A stretch of 64,000 bases of DNA from DATLGB01 sp964242305. Lineage in GTDB: Bacteria; Actinomycetota; Thermoleophilia; Solirubrobacterales; Solirubrobacteraceae. The notes below the pieces were generated by a model. It did not search any database, was not told where the DNA came from, and saw only the letters and a program-made list of their open reading frames with translations. The position numbers and the translations under genes are program-made. This document shows, one piece after another, positions 1 to 7,911 of this stretch (position 1 is its first letter; each line of letters begins with the position of its first letter). The stretch lies in NCBI GenBank assembly GCA_964242305.1, contig CAXTBB010000011.1, positions 1-64,000 of the forward strand. Direction: 5' to 3'.

Positions 1-858
1 CTCGTCGACGTCAGCTCGCTCGAGCTCGCCGACGGCCAGGCCCTGTGGCTGCCCAACGGGACCGAATACGCCCACAACCGCGAGTACGAGCAGCTGGCCG
101 AGCAGGCCATCGCCGCCCAGCGCAACCTCTACGACCCCGACAGCTGCGGGGCCGGGCCGGACGCCGACGTCCCGCTGTCGGTGAGCGTCAACTGGGACGC
201 GGACTCCGACGACGAGCGCAACCTCAACGGCGAGTGGGTCGACGTCCACAACGGCGGCACCCGCCCCGTCGATCTCACCAACTGGTTCGTCCGCGACTCG
301 TTCCTGCGCCGCGACCCCGGGCACCGCCAGCCCGGCCGCCTCTTCCCCGCCGGCACGGTGGTCCCCGCCGGCCAGAGCGTGCGCCTGCGCGTCGGCTGCG
401 GCACCGACTCCGTGCTCGAGCAGCACTGGTGCCAGCACGGCAGCGTCTTCGAGAACGTCACCGGAGCGCCGCGCAACCTCGGGGACGGCGCCTACCTGTT
501 CGATCCCGACGGCGACCTGCGCGCGTCGTTCATCTACCCGTGCCTGATCGCCTGCGTCGACGCCGCCGCCGGCCGGGTCAAGGTCGTCGCCCACCCGAGC
601 CGGCCCGAGTCGATCTCCGTGGTCAACACGTCCGGCGCGCCGGTCGACCTCTCCGGCCACGTCCTCAAGTACCGCAACCGCGGGAAGGCCGGCGAGTACG
701 CCTTCGCCAAGGACCTCGACGGCGTGCTGGAGCCCGGGCGCCGGGTCAGCTGGACCCCCGAGACGGATCGCTTCGCCGACGGCGGCGGCGTGGTCGAGCT
801 GCGCACCCTCGACGACACGCTGACCGACTGCGTCAGCTGGGGCACGGGGCGCTGCTGA
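1..858 (+). CDS. Lamin-tail-domain protein, C-terminal part (5' end outside window)
   Basis: The frame is open from base 1 to a TGA at 856-858, so about 285 residues of the C-terminus are visible and the start lies upstream. The first ~55 residues end in a helix-rich stretch (EQLAEQAIAAQRNLYDP) and then DSCG, which is how thermonuclease-like (SNase) domains often end, so an N-terminal nuclease domain is possible but not shown. From about residue 60 there is a lamin-tail-like beta domain (NLNGEWVDVHN, then TNWFVRDS), and a second related segment begins near residue 195 (PESISVVNTSG, then LSGHVLKYR). Lamin-tail domains occur in secreted bacterial nucleases and surface proteins. Paired cysteines fit an exported protein. 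The domain call is good; the enzymatic role is inferred. Confidence 0.7.
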   Translation, partial: LVDVSSLELADGQALWLPNGTEYAHNREYEQLAEQAIAAQRNLYDPDSCGAGPDADVPLSVSVNWDADSDDERNLNGEWVDVHNGGTRPVDLTNWFVRDSFLRRDPGHRQPGRLFPAGTVVPAGQSVRLRVGCGTDSVLEQHWCQHGSVFENVTGAPRNLGDGAYLFDPDGDLRASFIYPCLIACVDAAAGRVKVVAHPSRPESISVVNTSGAPVDLSGHVLKYRNRGKAGEYAFAKDLDGVLEPGRRVSWTPETDRFADGGGVVELRTLDDTLTDCVSWGTGRC

Positions 859-893
859 GAACCAGCCGGACGAGAAGGTAGGGTTCGCGCTCC

Positions 894-1538
894 ATGACGG
901 ACGCGTGGCGCGGCAATCACCCCTGGGCCGTCGTCTACGACTTCATCGTGGAGCGCGCTGCCCTCGGCGGCGTGCTCTGGAAGGTCGGGATGGGGTCCGA
1001 CATCGCCAAGCTCTACGGGGCCGCCGAGGCGATCGGCCGCCTGCCCGACGGGTCCGCGGTACTGGACATCCCCAGCGGTGGCGGCGTCGCGCTGCGCGGC
1101 GCGCGGCCCGGGCAGGACGTCCGCTACGTCGCCGCTGACATCGCGCCGGCGATGCTCGAGCGCACGCGCGCCGAGGCGCGGCGGCGCGGCATCGAGGTCG
1201 AGCTGTGCGAGGCCGACGTCGGGGCGCTGCCGTTCGCCGACGCCACCTTCGACCTCGTCGTCTCCTTCACCGGGCTGCACTGCTTCCCGGACCCCGCGGG
1301 CGCCGTGGCCGAGCTGGCCCGGGTGCTCAAGCCGGGCGGACGGCTGACGGGATCGGCGTTCCTGACCGACTCCGGCCTGCGCTTCAAGCCGATGATCACC
1401 GCGGGTCGCGTCGGCGGGCTGCTCGGGCCCTCCGGCCGCCGTGCCGACCTCGAGCGCTGGCTGGCCGACGCCGGCTTCGAGGGGGCGCGCCTGGATCGCT
1501 CGGGCGGCCTCACCTACTTCACCGCCGCCCGTGCCTGA
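894..1538 (+). CDS. Class I SAM-dependent methyltransferase (Methyltransf_11 type)
   Basis: A 214-residue protein with ATG start. Motif I appears as VLDIPSGGG (SAM-binding loop, with serine where cysteine is common). An acidic residue after the next strand follows in VAADIAPAML, then LPFADATFDLVVS (motif II/post-I) and LARVLKPGGRL (motif III), the usual order for small-molecule or lipid methyltransferases of the UbiE/Methyltransf_11 group. The substrate cannot be read from sequence. The last 8 bases overlap the GTG of the following acetyltransferase, so the two are probably co-translated. The gap to the upstream lamin-tail gene is 35 bases with no clear terminator. Confidence 0.82.
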   Translation: MTDAWRGNHPWAVVYDFIVERAALGGVLWKVGMGSDIAKLYGAAEAIGRLPDGSAVLDIPSGGGVALRGARPGQDVRYVAADIAPAMLERTRAEARRRGIEVELCEADVGALPFADATFDLVVSFTGLHCFPDPAGAVAELARVLKPGGRLTGSAFLTDSGLRFKPMITAGRVGGLLGPSGRRADLERWLADAGFEGARLDRSGGLTYFTAARA

Positions 1539-1983
1539 CGTCCGCCCGCTGCGTGCGGAGGACCGCGCCGCATGGCAGCCGCTGTGGGACGGCTACCTCG
1601 ACTTCTACCGCGAGGCGCTCGACCCGGAGGTGACCGACGACGTCTTCGCGCGGCTCGCCGGCGAGAGCGACGGGATGTTCGGCCTGCTGGCCGTGGACGG
1701 GGATACGGCGATCGGACTGGCCCACGTCATCGTCCATCCGTCCACCTGGACGACGGGCCGGTACGCGTACCTCGAGGATCTCTTCGTGGCTCCCTCAGCG
1801 CGCGGGACCGGCGTGGGTTTGCGCCTGATCGAATCGGTGTACGTGCGCGCGGAGAAGCGAGGCGCCCCGCACGTCTACTGGCACACCCAGGAGTACAACG
1901 GGCGCGCGCGGTCACTGTATGACCAGGTCGCGCGGCGCACCTCCTTCATCGTGTATGAACGGCCTGGGGTGACCACCCCATGA
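1531..1983 (+). CDS. GNAT family N-acetyltransferase
   Basis: A 150-residue protein whose GTG start lies inside the end of the methyltransferase gene. It has the GNAT core: an N-terminal VRPLRAEDRAAWQPLW segment, central strands ending in YLEDLFVAPSARGTGVG (acetyl-CoA pyrophosphate loop, R/Q-x-x-G-x-G/A type, near residues 90-100), and a C-terminal HVYWHTQEYNGRARSLYDQV segment with the NxxA/SLY pattern. This class acetylates amines on small molecules or proteins, and the target is unknown. An in-frame upstream ATG exists inside the methyltransferase gene, but it would force a 98-base overlap, so the GTG is preferred. Confidence 0.82.
   Translation: MPDVRPLRAEDRAAWQPLWDGYLDFYREALDPEVTDDVFARLAGESDGMFGLLAVDGDTAIGLAHVIVHPSTWTTGRYAYLEDLFVAPSARGTGVGLRLIESVYVRAEKRGAPHVYWHTQEYNGRARSLYDQVARRTSFIVYERPGVTTP
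1965..1980. promoter_or_regulatory. Short palindrome before the receiver-EAL gene
   Basis: TGGGGTG and CACCCCA form 7-base inverted arms around a 2-base centre. The site covers the last codons of the acetyltransferase gene and ends just before its stop codon. It lies 37 bases upstream of the next start codon, which has a clear AGGAG ribosome site at 2007-2011. The 2-base centre argues against a transcription terminator; an operator for a dimeric regulator is possible. No regulator can be assigned. Confidence 0.25.
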
Positions 1984-2017
1984 AACGACTCTGACAGCCC
2001 GTCGATAGGAGAACCCG

Positions 2018-3418
2018 ATGGGCAAGGGCGCAAGCGTGCTGCTGGCGGACGACAACGTCCTCATCCGTGACTTGATCGGGGCGATCCTCGACGGCACGGA
2101 GGAGTTCGCGATCGTCGCGTCGGCCTTCGACGCCCGCGGCGCGGAAGCGGCCGCGGCGGAGCACGAGCCCGACCTCGCGCTCGTCGACGTGCGCATGCCC
2201 GGCGGCGGTCCGGCCGCCGCGCGCGCCGTGCGCACCGCCTCGCCCGGGACGGCCGTGATCGCGCTCTCGAGTGCCGACGACGCCGCGTCCGTGCGCCTGA
2301 TGCTGGCCGCCGGCGCCGTCTCCTACGTCGTCAAGGGGACGCCGGCCGACGAGCTGCTGGCCACCATGCGCTCCGCGCTGACGCCGCCGGCGCCGGCGCC
2401 GCCGCTGCTGGGCCCGCCGCAGCGCGTCCTCATCGCCCTGACCGACGCGATCGAGCTCGACCGGCTCGCCGACGCGGTCATGGACACGAACGGCCTGGAG
2501 CTGATCGGCCTCGCGCAGACCGCCTATCACGCCATCAGCCTCGCCGCCCGGTTGCGGCCGGAGGTCGCCGTGATCGACCCCGCGATGGCCACGGGGGGCG
2601 CCCGCCTGGCCGCTGCGCTGGGCGCCGCCTCCCCCACCACGCGCATCGTCGCCTCGCTGGAGGACGTCGTCGGCCCGCTCACCGCGTCAGCCGCCGAGCG
2701 CGACCAGCGCCGCTTCGAGCGCCTCGCCGCCGTGCTCGCCACGGGCCGGATCGGCATGCACCTGCAGCCGATCATGGGCCTGGCCGACGCGAACGCCCGC
2801 GGCTACGAGGCGCTGGCCCGCTTCCCCGGCCACCCCAATCCGGGGCCGGACGTGTGGTTTGCCGAGGCGCATCGCGCCGAGCTGGGCACCGAGCTCGAGC
2901 GCCTCGCCGTTCGCAGCGGCCTGGCCGAGCTCGACCGGCTGCCGAGCGGCTCGTTCCTGAGCGTCAACGTCAGCCCCGACACCGCGGTCTGCCCAGGCCT
3001 GCGCGAGGATCTCGCGTCGGTCGGCGACGCGTCGCGCGTCGTCGTCGAGCTCACCGAGCACGCGCCGGTGCACGACTACGCGGTGCTCGGCAAGGCGCTC
3101 GACGAGCTGCGCGACCTCGGTGCGCGGGTGGCGGTCGACGACTGCGGGGCGGGCTTCACCAGCCTGCGCCACGTCGCCCTGATCGCCCCCGACTTCCTCA
3201 AGCTGGACATGGTGCTCTGCCGCGACGTGCGCGAGCCGGCCCGTGCGGCGCTGGCCCGGGCGCTGGTGGGCTTCGCCGCCGAGACCGGCAGCACCGTGAT
3301 CGCCGAGGGCATCGAAGAGCCCGATGACCTCGCCGCCCTGCGCGAGCTCGGCATCGAGCTCGGCCAGGGCTTCCTGCTCTCCCGGCCCGGGCCGGCGGAC
3401 GTCCTGCTGAGCGCATAG
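2018..3418 (+). CDS. Receiver - degenerate receiver - EAL c-di-GMP phosphodiesterase
   Basis: A 466-residue response regulator. Residues ~6-122 form a receiver domain with acidic DD near residue 11, phospho-acceptor Asp57 in LVDVRMP, and the late Lys in YVVKGTP. Residues ~132-225 look like a second, shortened receiver (IDPAMATGG at the acceptor position). Residues ~245-462 are an EAL domain: E264 in YEALARF, SVNVSP, VELTEH, the VDDCGAGF metal pair, LKLD, AEGIEE and GQGF are all present. The full catalytic set is therefore there, and hydrolysis of c-di-GMP is expected, controlled by phosphorylation. No histidine kinase is adjacent. The stop codon is 1 base before the GTG of the Kup gene, which suggests translational coupling with potassium uptake. 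Confidence 0.88.
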   Translation: MGKGASVLLADDNVLIRDLIGAILDGTEEFAIVASAFDARGAEAAAAEHEPDLALVDVRMPGGGPAAARAVRTASPGTAVIALSSADDAASVRLMLAAGAVSYVVKGTPADELLATMRSALTPPAPAPPLLGPPQRVLIALTDAIELDRLADAVMDTNGLELIGLAQTAYHAISLAARLRPEVAVIDPAMATGGARLAAALGAASPTTRIVASLEDVVGPLTASAAERDQRRFERLAAVLATGRIGMHLQPIMGLADANARGYEALARFPGHPNPGPDVWFAEAHRAELGTELERLAVRSGLAELDRLPSGSFLSVNVSPDTAVCPGLREDLASVGDASRVVVELTEHAPVHDYAVLGKALDELRDLGARVAVDDCGAGFTSLRHVALIAPDFLKLDMVLCRDVREPARAALARALVGFAAETGSTVIAEGIEEPDDLAALRELGIELGQGFLLSRPGPADVLLSA

Positions 3419-3419
3419 C

Positions 3420-5345
3420 GTGGGCGGCCGCGTGGCCGCCCAATCGCCGAAGCAGAAGCCCATGCACCACAAGGGCGCGGTCGCACTGACGGTGGCCGCC
3501 CTCGGCGTGGTCTTCGGCGACATCGGGACCTCGCCGCTGTACGCGCTGCAGGCCGTCTTCTCCGTCGACCACTCGGCGATCAAGCCCGACCACGACACGG
3601 TCTACGGCGTCATCTCGCTCGTCTTCTGGTCGATCACCGTGATCGTGTCGCTGAAGTACGTCACCTTCATCATGCGCGCCGACAACCAGGGCGAGGGCGG
3701 GATCATGGCCCTCATCGCGCTGATCCAGCGGGTGACGCTGTCTAAGCGCGGCAAGGCCGCGCTGATCGGGCTCGGGGTGTTCGGCGCGTCGCTGTTCTAC
3801 GGGGACGGGATGATCACGCCGGCGATCTCGGTGCTGTCGGCCGTGGAGGGGCTGAAGGTCATCGACTCCGGCTTCGACAGCCTCGTGATCCCGATCACGC
3901 TGGGCATCATCGTGGTGCTGTTCGGCATCCAGCGCTTCGGGACGGGCGCGGTCGGAAGCCTGTTCGGGCCGGTCATGGGGCTGTGGTTCGGCGTGCTGGC
4001 GATCGCCGGCCTGGGCAAGGCGGTGTCCGATCCGGCCATCTTCGGCGCGCTGTTGCCGACCTACGGGCTGGCCTTCTTCTTCGAGCACTTCCACATCGCG
4101 TTCATCGCGTTGGGGGCGGTCGTGCTGACGGTGACGGGCGCCGAGGCCCTGTACGCCGACATGGGCCACTTCGGCCGCCCGCCGATCCGGCGCGCGTGGT
4201 TCCTGTTCGTATTCCCGGCGCTGACGCTCAACTACCTCGGCCAGGGCGCCCTCATCCTGGAGCGGCCGGACTCGATCCACCTGCCGTTCTTCATGATGGT
4301 CCCGCACTGGTCGCGGATCCCGGTCGTCCTGCTGGCGACGTTCGCGACGGTGATCGCGTCGCAGGCGGTGATCTCGGGGGCGTTCTCGGTCACCCGGCAG
4401 GCGGTTTCGCTCGGGTTCCTGCCGCGGCTGGCGATCCGGCACACGTCGGAGGACGAGGTCGGCCAGGTCTACGCGCCCATGGTCAACTGGGGGATCTTCG
4501 TCGCGGTCGTCGCGCTGGTGGTCGGGTTCGGGTCTTCCGAGAAGCTCGCGTCGGCATACGGGATCGCCGTCACGGGGACGCTGGCGATCGACACGGTGCT
4601 GTTCTTCGTGGTGGTCCGGACGGCGTGGAAGAAGTCGCTGAAGGTCGTGGTGCTGGGACTGACGATGTTCCTGACCGTCGACCTCGCCTTCTTCGCCGCC
4701 AACGTGCCCAAGATCGTCAAGGGCGGCTGGTTCCCGCTCACCATCGCCGCGATCGTGTTCACCGTGCTGAAGACCTGGCAGCGTGGCCGCGACCTGGTCA
4801 CGGAGAACCGGACGGAGCTCGAGGGTGAGCTCAAGCCGTTCATCCGCAAGCTGCGCAAGCGCGACGACCTCCAGCGCGTGCGCGGGACCGCGGTGTTCCT
4901 GCACGCCAACAACGACACGACGCCGCTGGCCATGCGCAACCTCGTCGAGCACTCCTCGGTGCTGCACGAGTCGGTGGTGATCCTCTCCATCGACATCGCC
5001 CGCGTCCCGCACGTCAGTGACGAGGACCGGCTCGAGATCGACGAGCTCGGCTACGCCGACGACGGCATCACCCACGTCCGGGCGACCTACGGGTACCAGG
5101 ACGACGTCAACGTGCCGCACGCGCTGCGGCTGTGCGAGGCGCACGGGCTCGAGCGGCCGATCGACCTCGACAACGCGTCCTTCTTCCTGTCGCGCATGCG
5201 CGTCGTCCCGGGGTCGCGGCACGGGATGATGCGCTGGCGCAAGCGGCTCTTCGTGGCCATGTCGCGCAACGCCGCCGACGCCACCGAGTACTTCGGCCTG
5301 CCCCAGGACAACGTGGTCAGCATGGGCTCGCATGTCGAGCTCTAG
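3420..5345 (+). CDS. kup: Kup-family low-affinity potassium transporter
   Basis: A 641-residue integral membrane protein. The family signature GDIGTSPLYAL sits at residues ~33-43, followed by about twelve hydrophobic segments up to residue ~450, then a soluble C-terminal domain that begins after the basic ENRTELEGELKPFIRKLRKR region. Length and order match Kup/HAK potassium-proton symporters. The GTG at 3420 is taken as start because it abuts the preceding stop. An in-frame GTG at 3432 and ATG at 3462 are alternatives that keep the first membrane segment intact. The 3' end overlaps the next gene by 14 bases. Confidence 0.92.
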   Translation: MGGRVAAQSPKQKPMHHKGAVALTVAALGVVFGDIGTSPLYALQAVFSVDHSAIKPDHDTVYGVISLVFWSITVIVSLKYVTFIMRADNQGEGGIMALIALIQRVTLSKRGKAALIGLGVFGASLFYGDGMITPAISVLSAVEGLKVIDSGFDSLVIPITLGIIVVLFGIQRFGTGAVGSLFGPVMGLWFGVLAIAGLGKAVSDPAIFGALLPTYGLAFFFEHFHIAFIALGAVVLTVTGAEALYADMGHFGRPPIRRAWFLFVFPALTLNYLGQGALILERPDSIHLPFFMMVPHWSRIPVVLLATFATVIASQAVISGAFSVTRQAVSLGFLPRLAIRHTSEDEVGQVYAPMVNWGIFVAVVALVVGFGSSEKLASAYGIAVTGTLAIDTVLFFVVVRTAWKKSLKVVVLGLTMFLTVDLAFFAANVPKIVKGGWFPLTIAAIVFTVLKTWQRGRDLVTENRTELEGELKPFIRKLRKRDDLQRVRGTAVFLHANNDTTPLAMRNLVEHSSVLHESVVILSIDIARVPHVSDEDRLEIDELGYADDGITHVRATYGYQDDVNVPHALRLCEAHGLERPIDLDNASFFLSRMRVVPGSRHGMMRWRKRLFVAMSRNAADATEYFGLPQDNVVSMGSHVEL

Positions 5346-5988
5346 GGCCGCGTTCCGGCGCGGGTTCCGGCTCGGCGTGCCCTACGCGGCCGCGGGCTTC
5401 GTGCTGTCGCTGTCGTTCGGGGTGCTGGCCCGGCAGGCGGACTTCACCGCGGTGCAGGCGATCGTCATGTCGCTGATCGTGTTCGCCGGCTCTGCGCAGT
5501 TCACGGCGGTGTCCATCCTGGCCGGGGGCGGCGGGGTCGCGGCGGCGATCGCGGCGGCGGGGATGATGAACTCGCGCTTCCTGGCCATGGGGATCGCGCT
5601 GGCCCCGTCGCTGCCGGGCGGTCCGGCGATGCGCGCGGCCCAGGGACAGCCGATCGTCGACGCCTCGTGGGCGCTGGCCTCGCAGGGCGACGGGAGCTTC
5701 GACCGCTGGCAGCTGTTCGGCTGCACCGCGCCGCAGTACGTGACCTGGGCGCTGGGGACCGTGACCGGCGCGCTGCTGGGGTCCGGCGTCGACGTCGAGG
5801 GGCTCGGCCTGGACGCGATCTACCCCACCTTCTTCCTGGCGCTGCTGCTCGCCGAGCTGCGCGACCGGCGCTCGCGCGGCGTCGCCGCCGCCGGCGCGCT
5901 CATCGCCCTCGCGCTCGTCCCCATCACCCCCGCCGGCGTGCCGATCCTCGCCGCCGCCGTCGCCGCGCTGGCCGGCCTGCGCCCATGA
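5332..5988 (+). CDS. azlC: AzlC-family branched-chain amino acid exporter, large subunit
   Basis: A 218-residue membrane protein. The N-terminal RRGFRLGVPYAAAGFVLSLSFG segment, the LIVFAGSAQFTAVSIL stretch and MMNSRFLAMGIALAP are typical of AzlC. Five or six hydrophobic segments are visible. AzlC acts with the small AzlD protein in export of branched-chain amino acids and analogues. The ATG lies inside the last codons of kup (14-base overlap), and the stop overlaps the AzlD start as ATGA, so AzlC and AzlD should be made together. Confidence 0.88.
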   Translation: MSSSRAAFRRGFRLGVPYAAAGFVLSLSFGVLARQADFTAVQAIVMSLIVFAGSAQFTAVSILAGGGGVAAAIAAAGMMNSRFLAMGIALAPSLPGGPAMRAAQGQPIVDASWALASQGDGSFDRWQLFGCTAPQYVTWALGTVTGALLGSGVDVEGLGLDAIYPTFFLALLLAELRDRRSRGVAAAGALIALALVPITPAGVPILAAAVAALAGLRP

Positions 5989-6287
5989 CCATCTGGCTGC
6001 TCATCATCGGCTGCGCCGTCGTCACCGCCGTGATGAAGGCGGCCGGCCCGGTCGCGCTCGGCGGCCGCGAGCTCCCGCCGCGCTTCAACGGCGTCATCGT
6101 CCTGATGGCGCCCGCCCTGCTCGCCGCCCTCGTCGTCACCTCCGCCCTCGCCCACGAGGGCGCCTGGCGCGTCGGCCCCGTCACCGCGGGCGTTGCTGTC
6201 GCAGGCCTCGCCATGTGGCGCGGCCTGCCGATGATCGCCGGCGTCTTCCTCGCGGCCGTCCTCACCGCGCTCCTCCGCGCCGTGTGA
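5985..6287 (+). CDS. azlD: AzlD-family small subunit of amino acid exporter
   Basis: A 100-residue protein with three to four hydrophobic segments. The sequence MTIWLLIIGCAVVTAVMKA at the start and RGLPMIAGVFLAAVLTALLR at the end match AzlD partners of AzlC permeases. It starts at the ATG of the ATGA overlap with azlC. It is the last gene of this plus-strand run, and a strong hairpin follows 5 bases after its stop. Confidence 0.85.
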   Translation: MTIWLLIIGCAVVTAVMKAAGPVALGGRELPPRFNGVIVLMAPALLAALVVTSALAHEGAWRVGPVTAGVAVAGLAMWRGLPMIAGVFLAAVLTALLRAV

Positions 6288-6291
6288 CCGC

Positions 6292-6326
6292 CACGTCTTC
6301 GGATCCCCCTGGGATCATGAGACGTG
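6292..6326. terminator. Hairpin terminator after azlD
   Basis: CACGTCT (6292-6298) pairs with AGACGTG (6320-6326), and inside it GATCCC (6302-6307) pairs with GGGATC (6311-6316) around a 3-base loop. The two stems are separated by small bulges. No T-run follows, as is common in high-GC actinobacteria. It starts 4 bases after the azlD stop and also covers the 3' end of the minus-strand gene remnant, so it may work in both directions. Confidence 0.6.
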
Positions 6327-6509
6327 CCTCGAGCGATCGTCGAGCTCGTGAGCGAGGTCCACGATTGTCCGGGACGGGCTGGTGATGGGGATCCCCTCCC
6401 ATTCGGTGACCTCGTCGGACGGCAGCGGCGAGGTGTGGATGAGGACACCCGGCCGGCGGTGGGACCCACCGGTGGGGACCGTCGCACGTGCTGAGATCCC
6501 ATATGGGTT
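6315..6509 (-). pseudogene. Remnant of an AbiEi/DUF559-type protein
   Basis: On the minus strand about 64 codons are open up to a stop at 6315-6317. The segment VLIHTSPLPSDEVTEWEGIP followed by ITSPSRTIVDLAHELDD matches the middle of the AbiEi-antitoxin-like/DUF559 family, whose members typically read 'H.S.LP..DVT...GIPVT.P.RTLLDLA'. There is no start codon or N-terminal helix-turn-helix nearby, and the C-terminal nuclease-like half is missing. Reading upstream merges out of frame into the decarboxylase gene. It is therefore a fragment, most likely debris of a lost gene. The family match is by motif recognition only. Confidence 0.55.
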
Positions 6510-6535
6510 CCTAGGCGTGGAGGCTGCGAAACGAC

Positions 6536-7909
6536 TCAGGCGATCAGGTTCCAGAGGCGGTTGACGTGCTCGGCGGTGGTGCGGGTCTGGCCGATGGAGA
6601 CGCGGATGAAGCGGCGGCCGGCGACGGAGGAGGGCGTGACGGTGGAGTGGCCGGACGCGTTGATGGTGTCGGCGAGCGCGTCCGTGGCCGCGTCCCCGTC
6701 GACGTGAGCGAAGCACACGAGGGCGAAGGACGGCGGGGCGACGAGCTCGAGCCGGTCGTGGGCCTCGACGCACGCGGCGAAGTCGCGGGCGAGGGCGATG
6801 TGCTCGCCGACGTGCTGGCGCAGGCCGGCGGCGCCGTAGGAGCGCAGCACCCACCACAGCTTGAGCGCGCGGAAGCGGCGGCCGAGCGGGACCTGCCAGT
6901 CGCGCAGGTCGACGACGGCGCCGGCGTCGGACGCGGCGTTCTTCATGATCACGGCCGGGTCCTCGAGCGCGGCGGTCAGCGGCGCGCGATCGGCGACGAA
7001 GAGCAGGTTGCAGTCGAAGTTGGTGAACAGCCACTTGTGCGGGTTGACCGTGTAGGAGTCGACGCGCTCGACGCCGGCCTGATGCATGCGCTGCTCGGGC
7101 AGGACCATCGCTGCGCCGGCCCAGGCCGCGTCGACGTGGTGCCACAGTCCGAACTCCTCCGCGATGTCCGCGATCGCCGGCAGCGGATCGACCGCGCCCG
7201 TCCCGGTCGTCCCGACTGCCGACGTCACGATGGCGGGCGTGAGGCCGGCGTCGAGATCGGCGCTGACGGCCGCGCGGAGGGCGCCGGCGTCGAGGGCGAA
7301 GTGGTCGTCGGTCGGGATCGCGCGAACCGCCTCGTATCCTGCCACCCGCGCCCCGCGCGCCACGGAGAAGTGCGCCTGCTCGCTCGCGTAGGCGACCGCC
7401 CGCGGGCGCCGCGCGGCGACGTGGACGAGGTGGGTCGCGTCCGAGGCGCTCATCTGGATCGACCCGCCGCCCGGCCCGACGCCCATCTTGAAGGACTGCG
7501 GCAGCCCGAGCAGGTCGACCATCCACTCGACGACGCGGATCTCGATCTCCGTGCACGCCGGCGACGTCGCCCACAGCATCCCTTGCACGCCGAGACCGGC
7601 GCTGACCAGCTCGGCCAGGATGGACGGCGGCGACGCGTTGGCCGGGAAGTACGCGAACCACCCGGGGTGCTGCCAGTGGGTGATGCCCGGCATGACCACC
7701 TCATCGAGATCGCGCAGGATCGCTTCGAACGGCTCCGGCTCCTCGGGCGCCGACTCCGGCAGCATCGCCGCGATGTCCCCCGGCGCCACCGACGGCAGCA
7801 CGCGCCGCTCCCCCACGTCCTCCATGTACTCGGCCAGCCACTCGATCAGCGCGTGTCCGTGCTCCCGGAACTCGTCGGGAGACATGTGCATTATGGGGAC
7901 CGAGGACAT
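6536..7909 (-). CDS. Pyridoxal-phosphate-dependent group II decarboxylase (aromatic amino acid type)
   Basis: A 457-residue enzyme of the DDC/aromatic-L-amino-acid decarboxylase family. Seen: the HWQHPGWFAYFPANASPPS segment near residue 80 (substrate pocket), a His-containing ASEQAHFSVARGA, the HVDAAWAGAA segment with the PLP-contacting Asp, and NPHKWLFTNFDCN with the Schiff-base Lys292. Length matches the family (450-490). The substrate could be tyrosine, tryptophan, phenylalanine or a related amino acid. The start ATG at 7909 lies 2 bases after the stop of the upstream GH65 gene. ATGs at 7891 and 7885 (before SPDEFREHG) are equally plausible starts. The final codon lies close to the upstream remnant region, with no clear terminator. 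Confidence 0.87.
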   Translation of the reverse strand: MSSVPIMHMSPDEFREHGHALIEWLAEYMEDVGERRVLPSVAPGDIAAMLPESAPEEPEPFEAILRDLDEVVMPGITHWQHPGWFAYFPANASPPSILAELVSAGLGVQGMLWATSPACTEIEIRVVEWMVDLLGLPQSFKMGVGPGGGSIQMSASDATHLVHVAARRPRAVAYASEQAHFSVARGARVAGYEAVRAIPTDDHFALDAGALRAAVSADLDAGLTPAIVTSAVGTTGTGAVDPLPAIADIAEEFGLWHHVDAAWAGAAMVLPEQRMHQAGVERVDSYTVNPHKWLFTNFDCNLLFVADRAPLTAALEDPAVIMKNAASDAGAVVDLRDWQVPLGRRFRALKLWWVLRSYGAAGLRQHVGEHIALARDFAACVEAHDRLELVAPPSFALVCFAHVDGDAATDALADTINASGHSTVTPSSVAGRRFIRVSIGQTRTTAEHVNRLWNLIA

Positions 7910-7911
7910 GT

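Noticed and set aside
3198..5333. Long minus-strand open frames opposite kup and many other genes.
   Set aside because: High-GC genes give long shadow frames. Their translations are low-complexity and rich in Arg, His, Asp and Val, without motifs.
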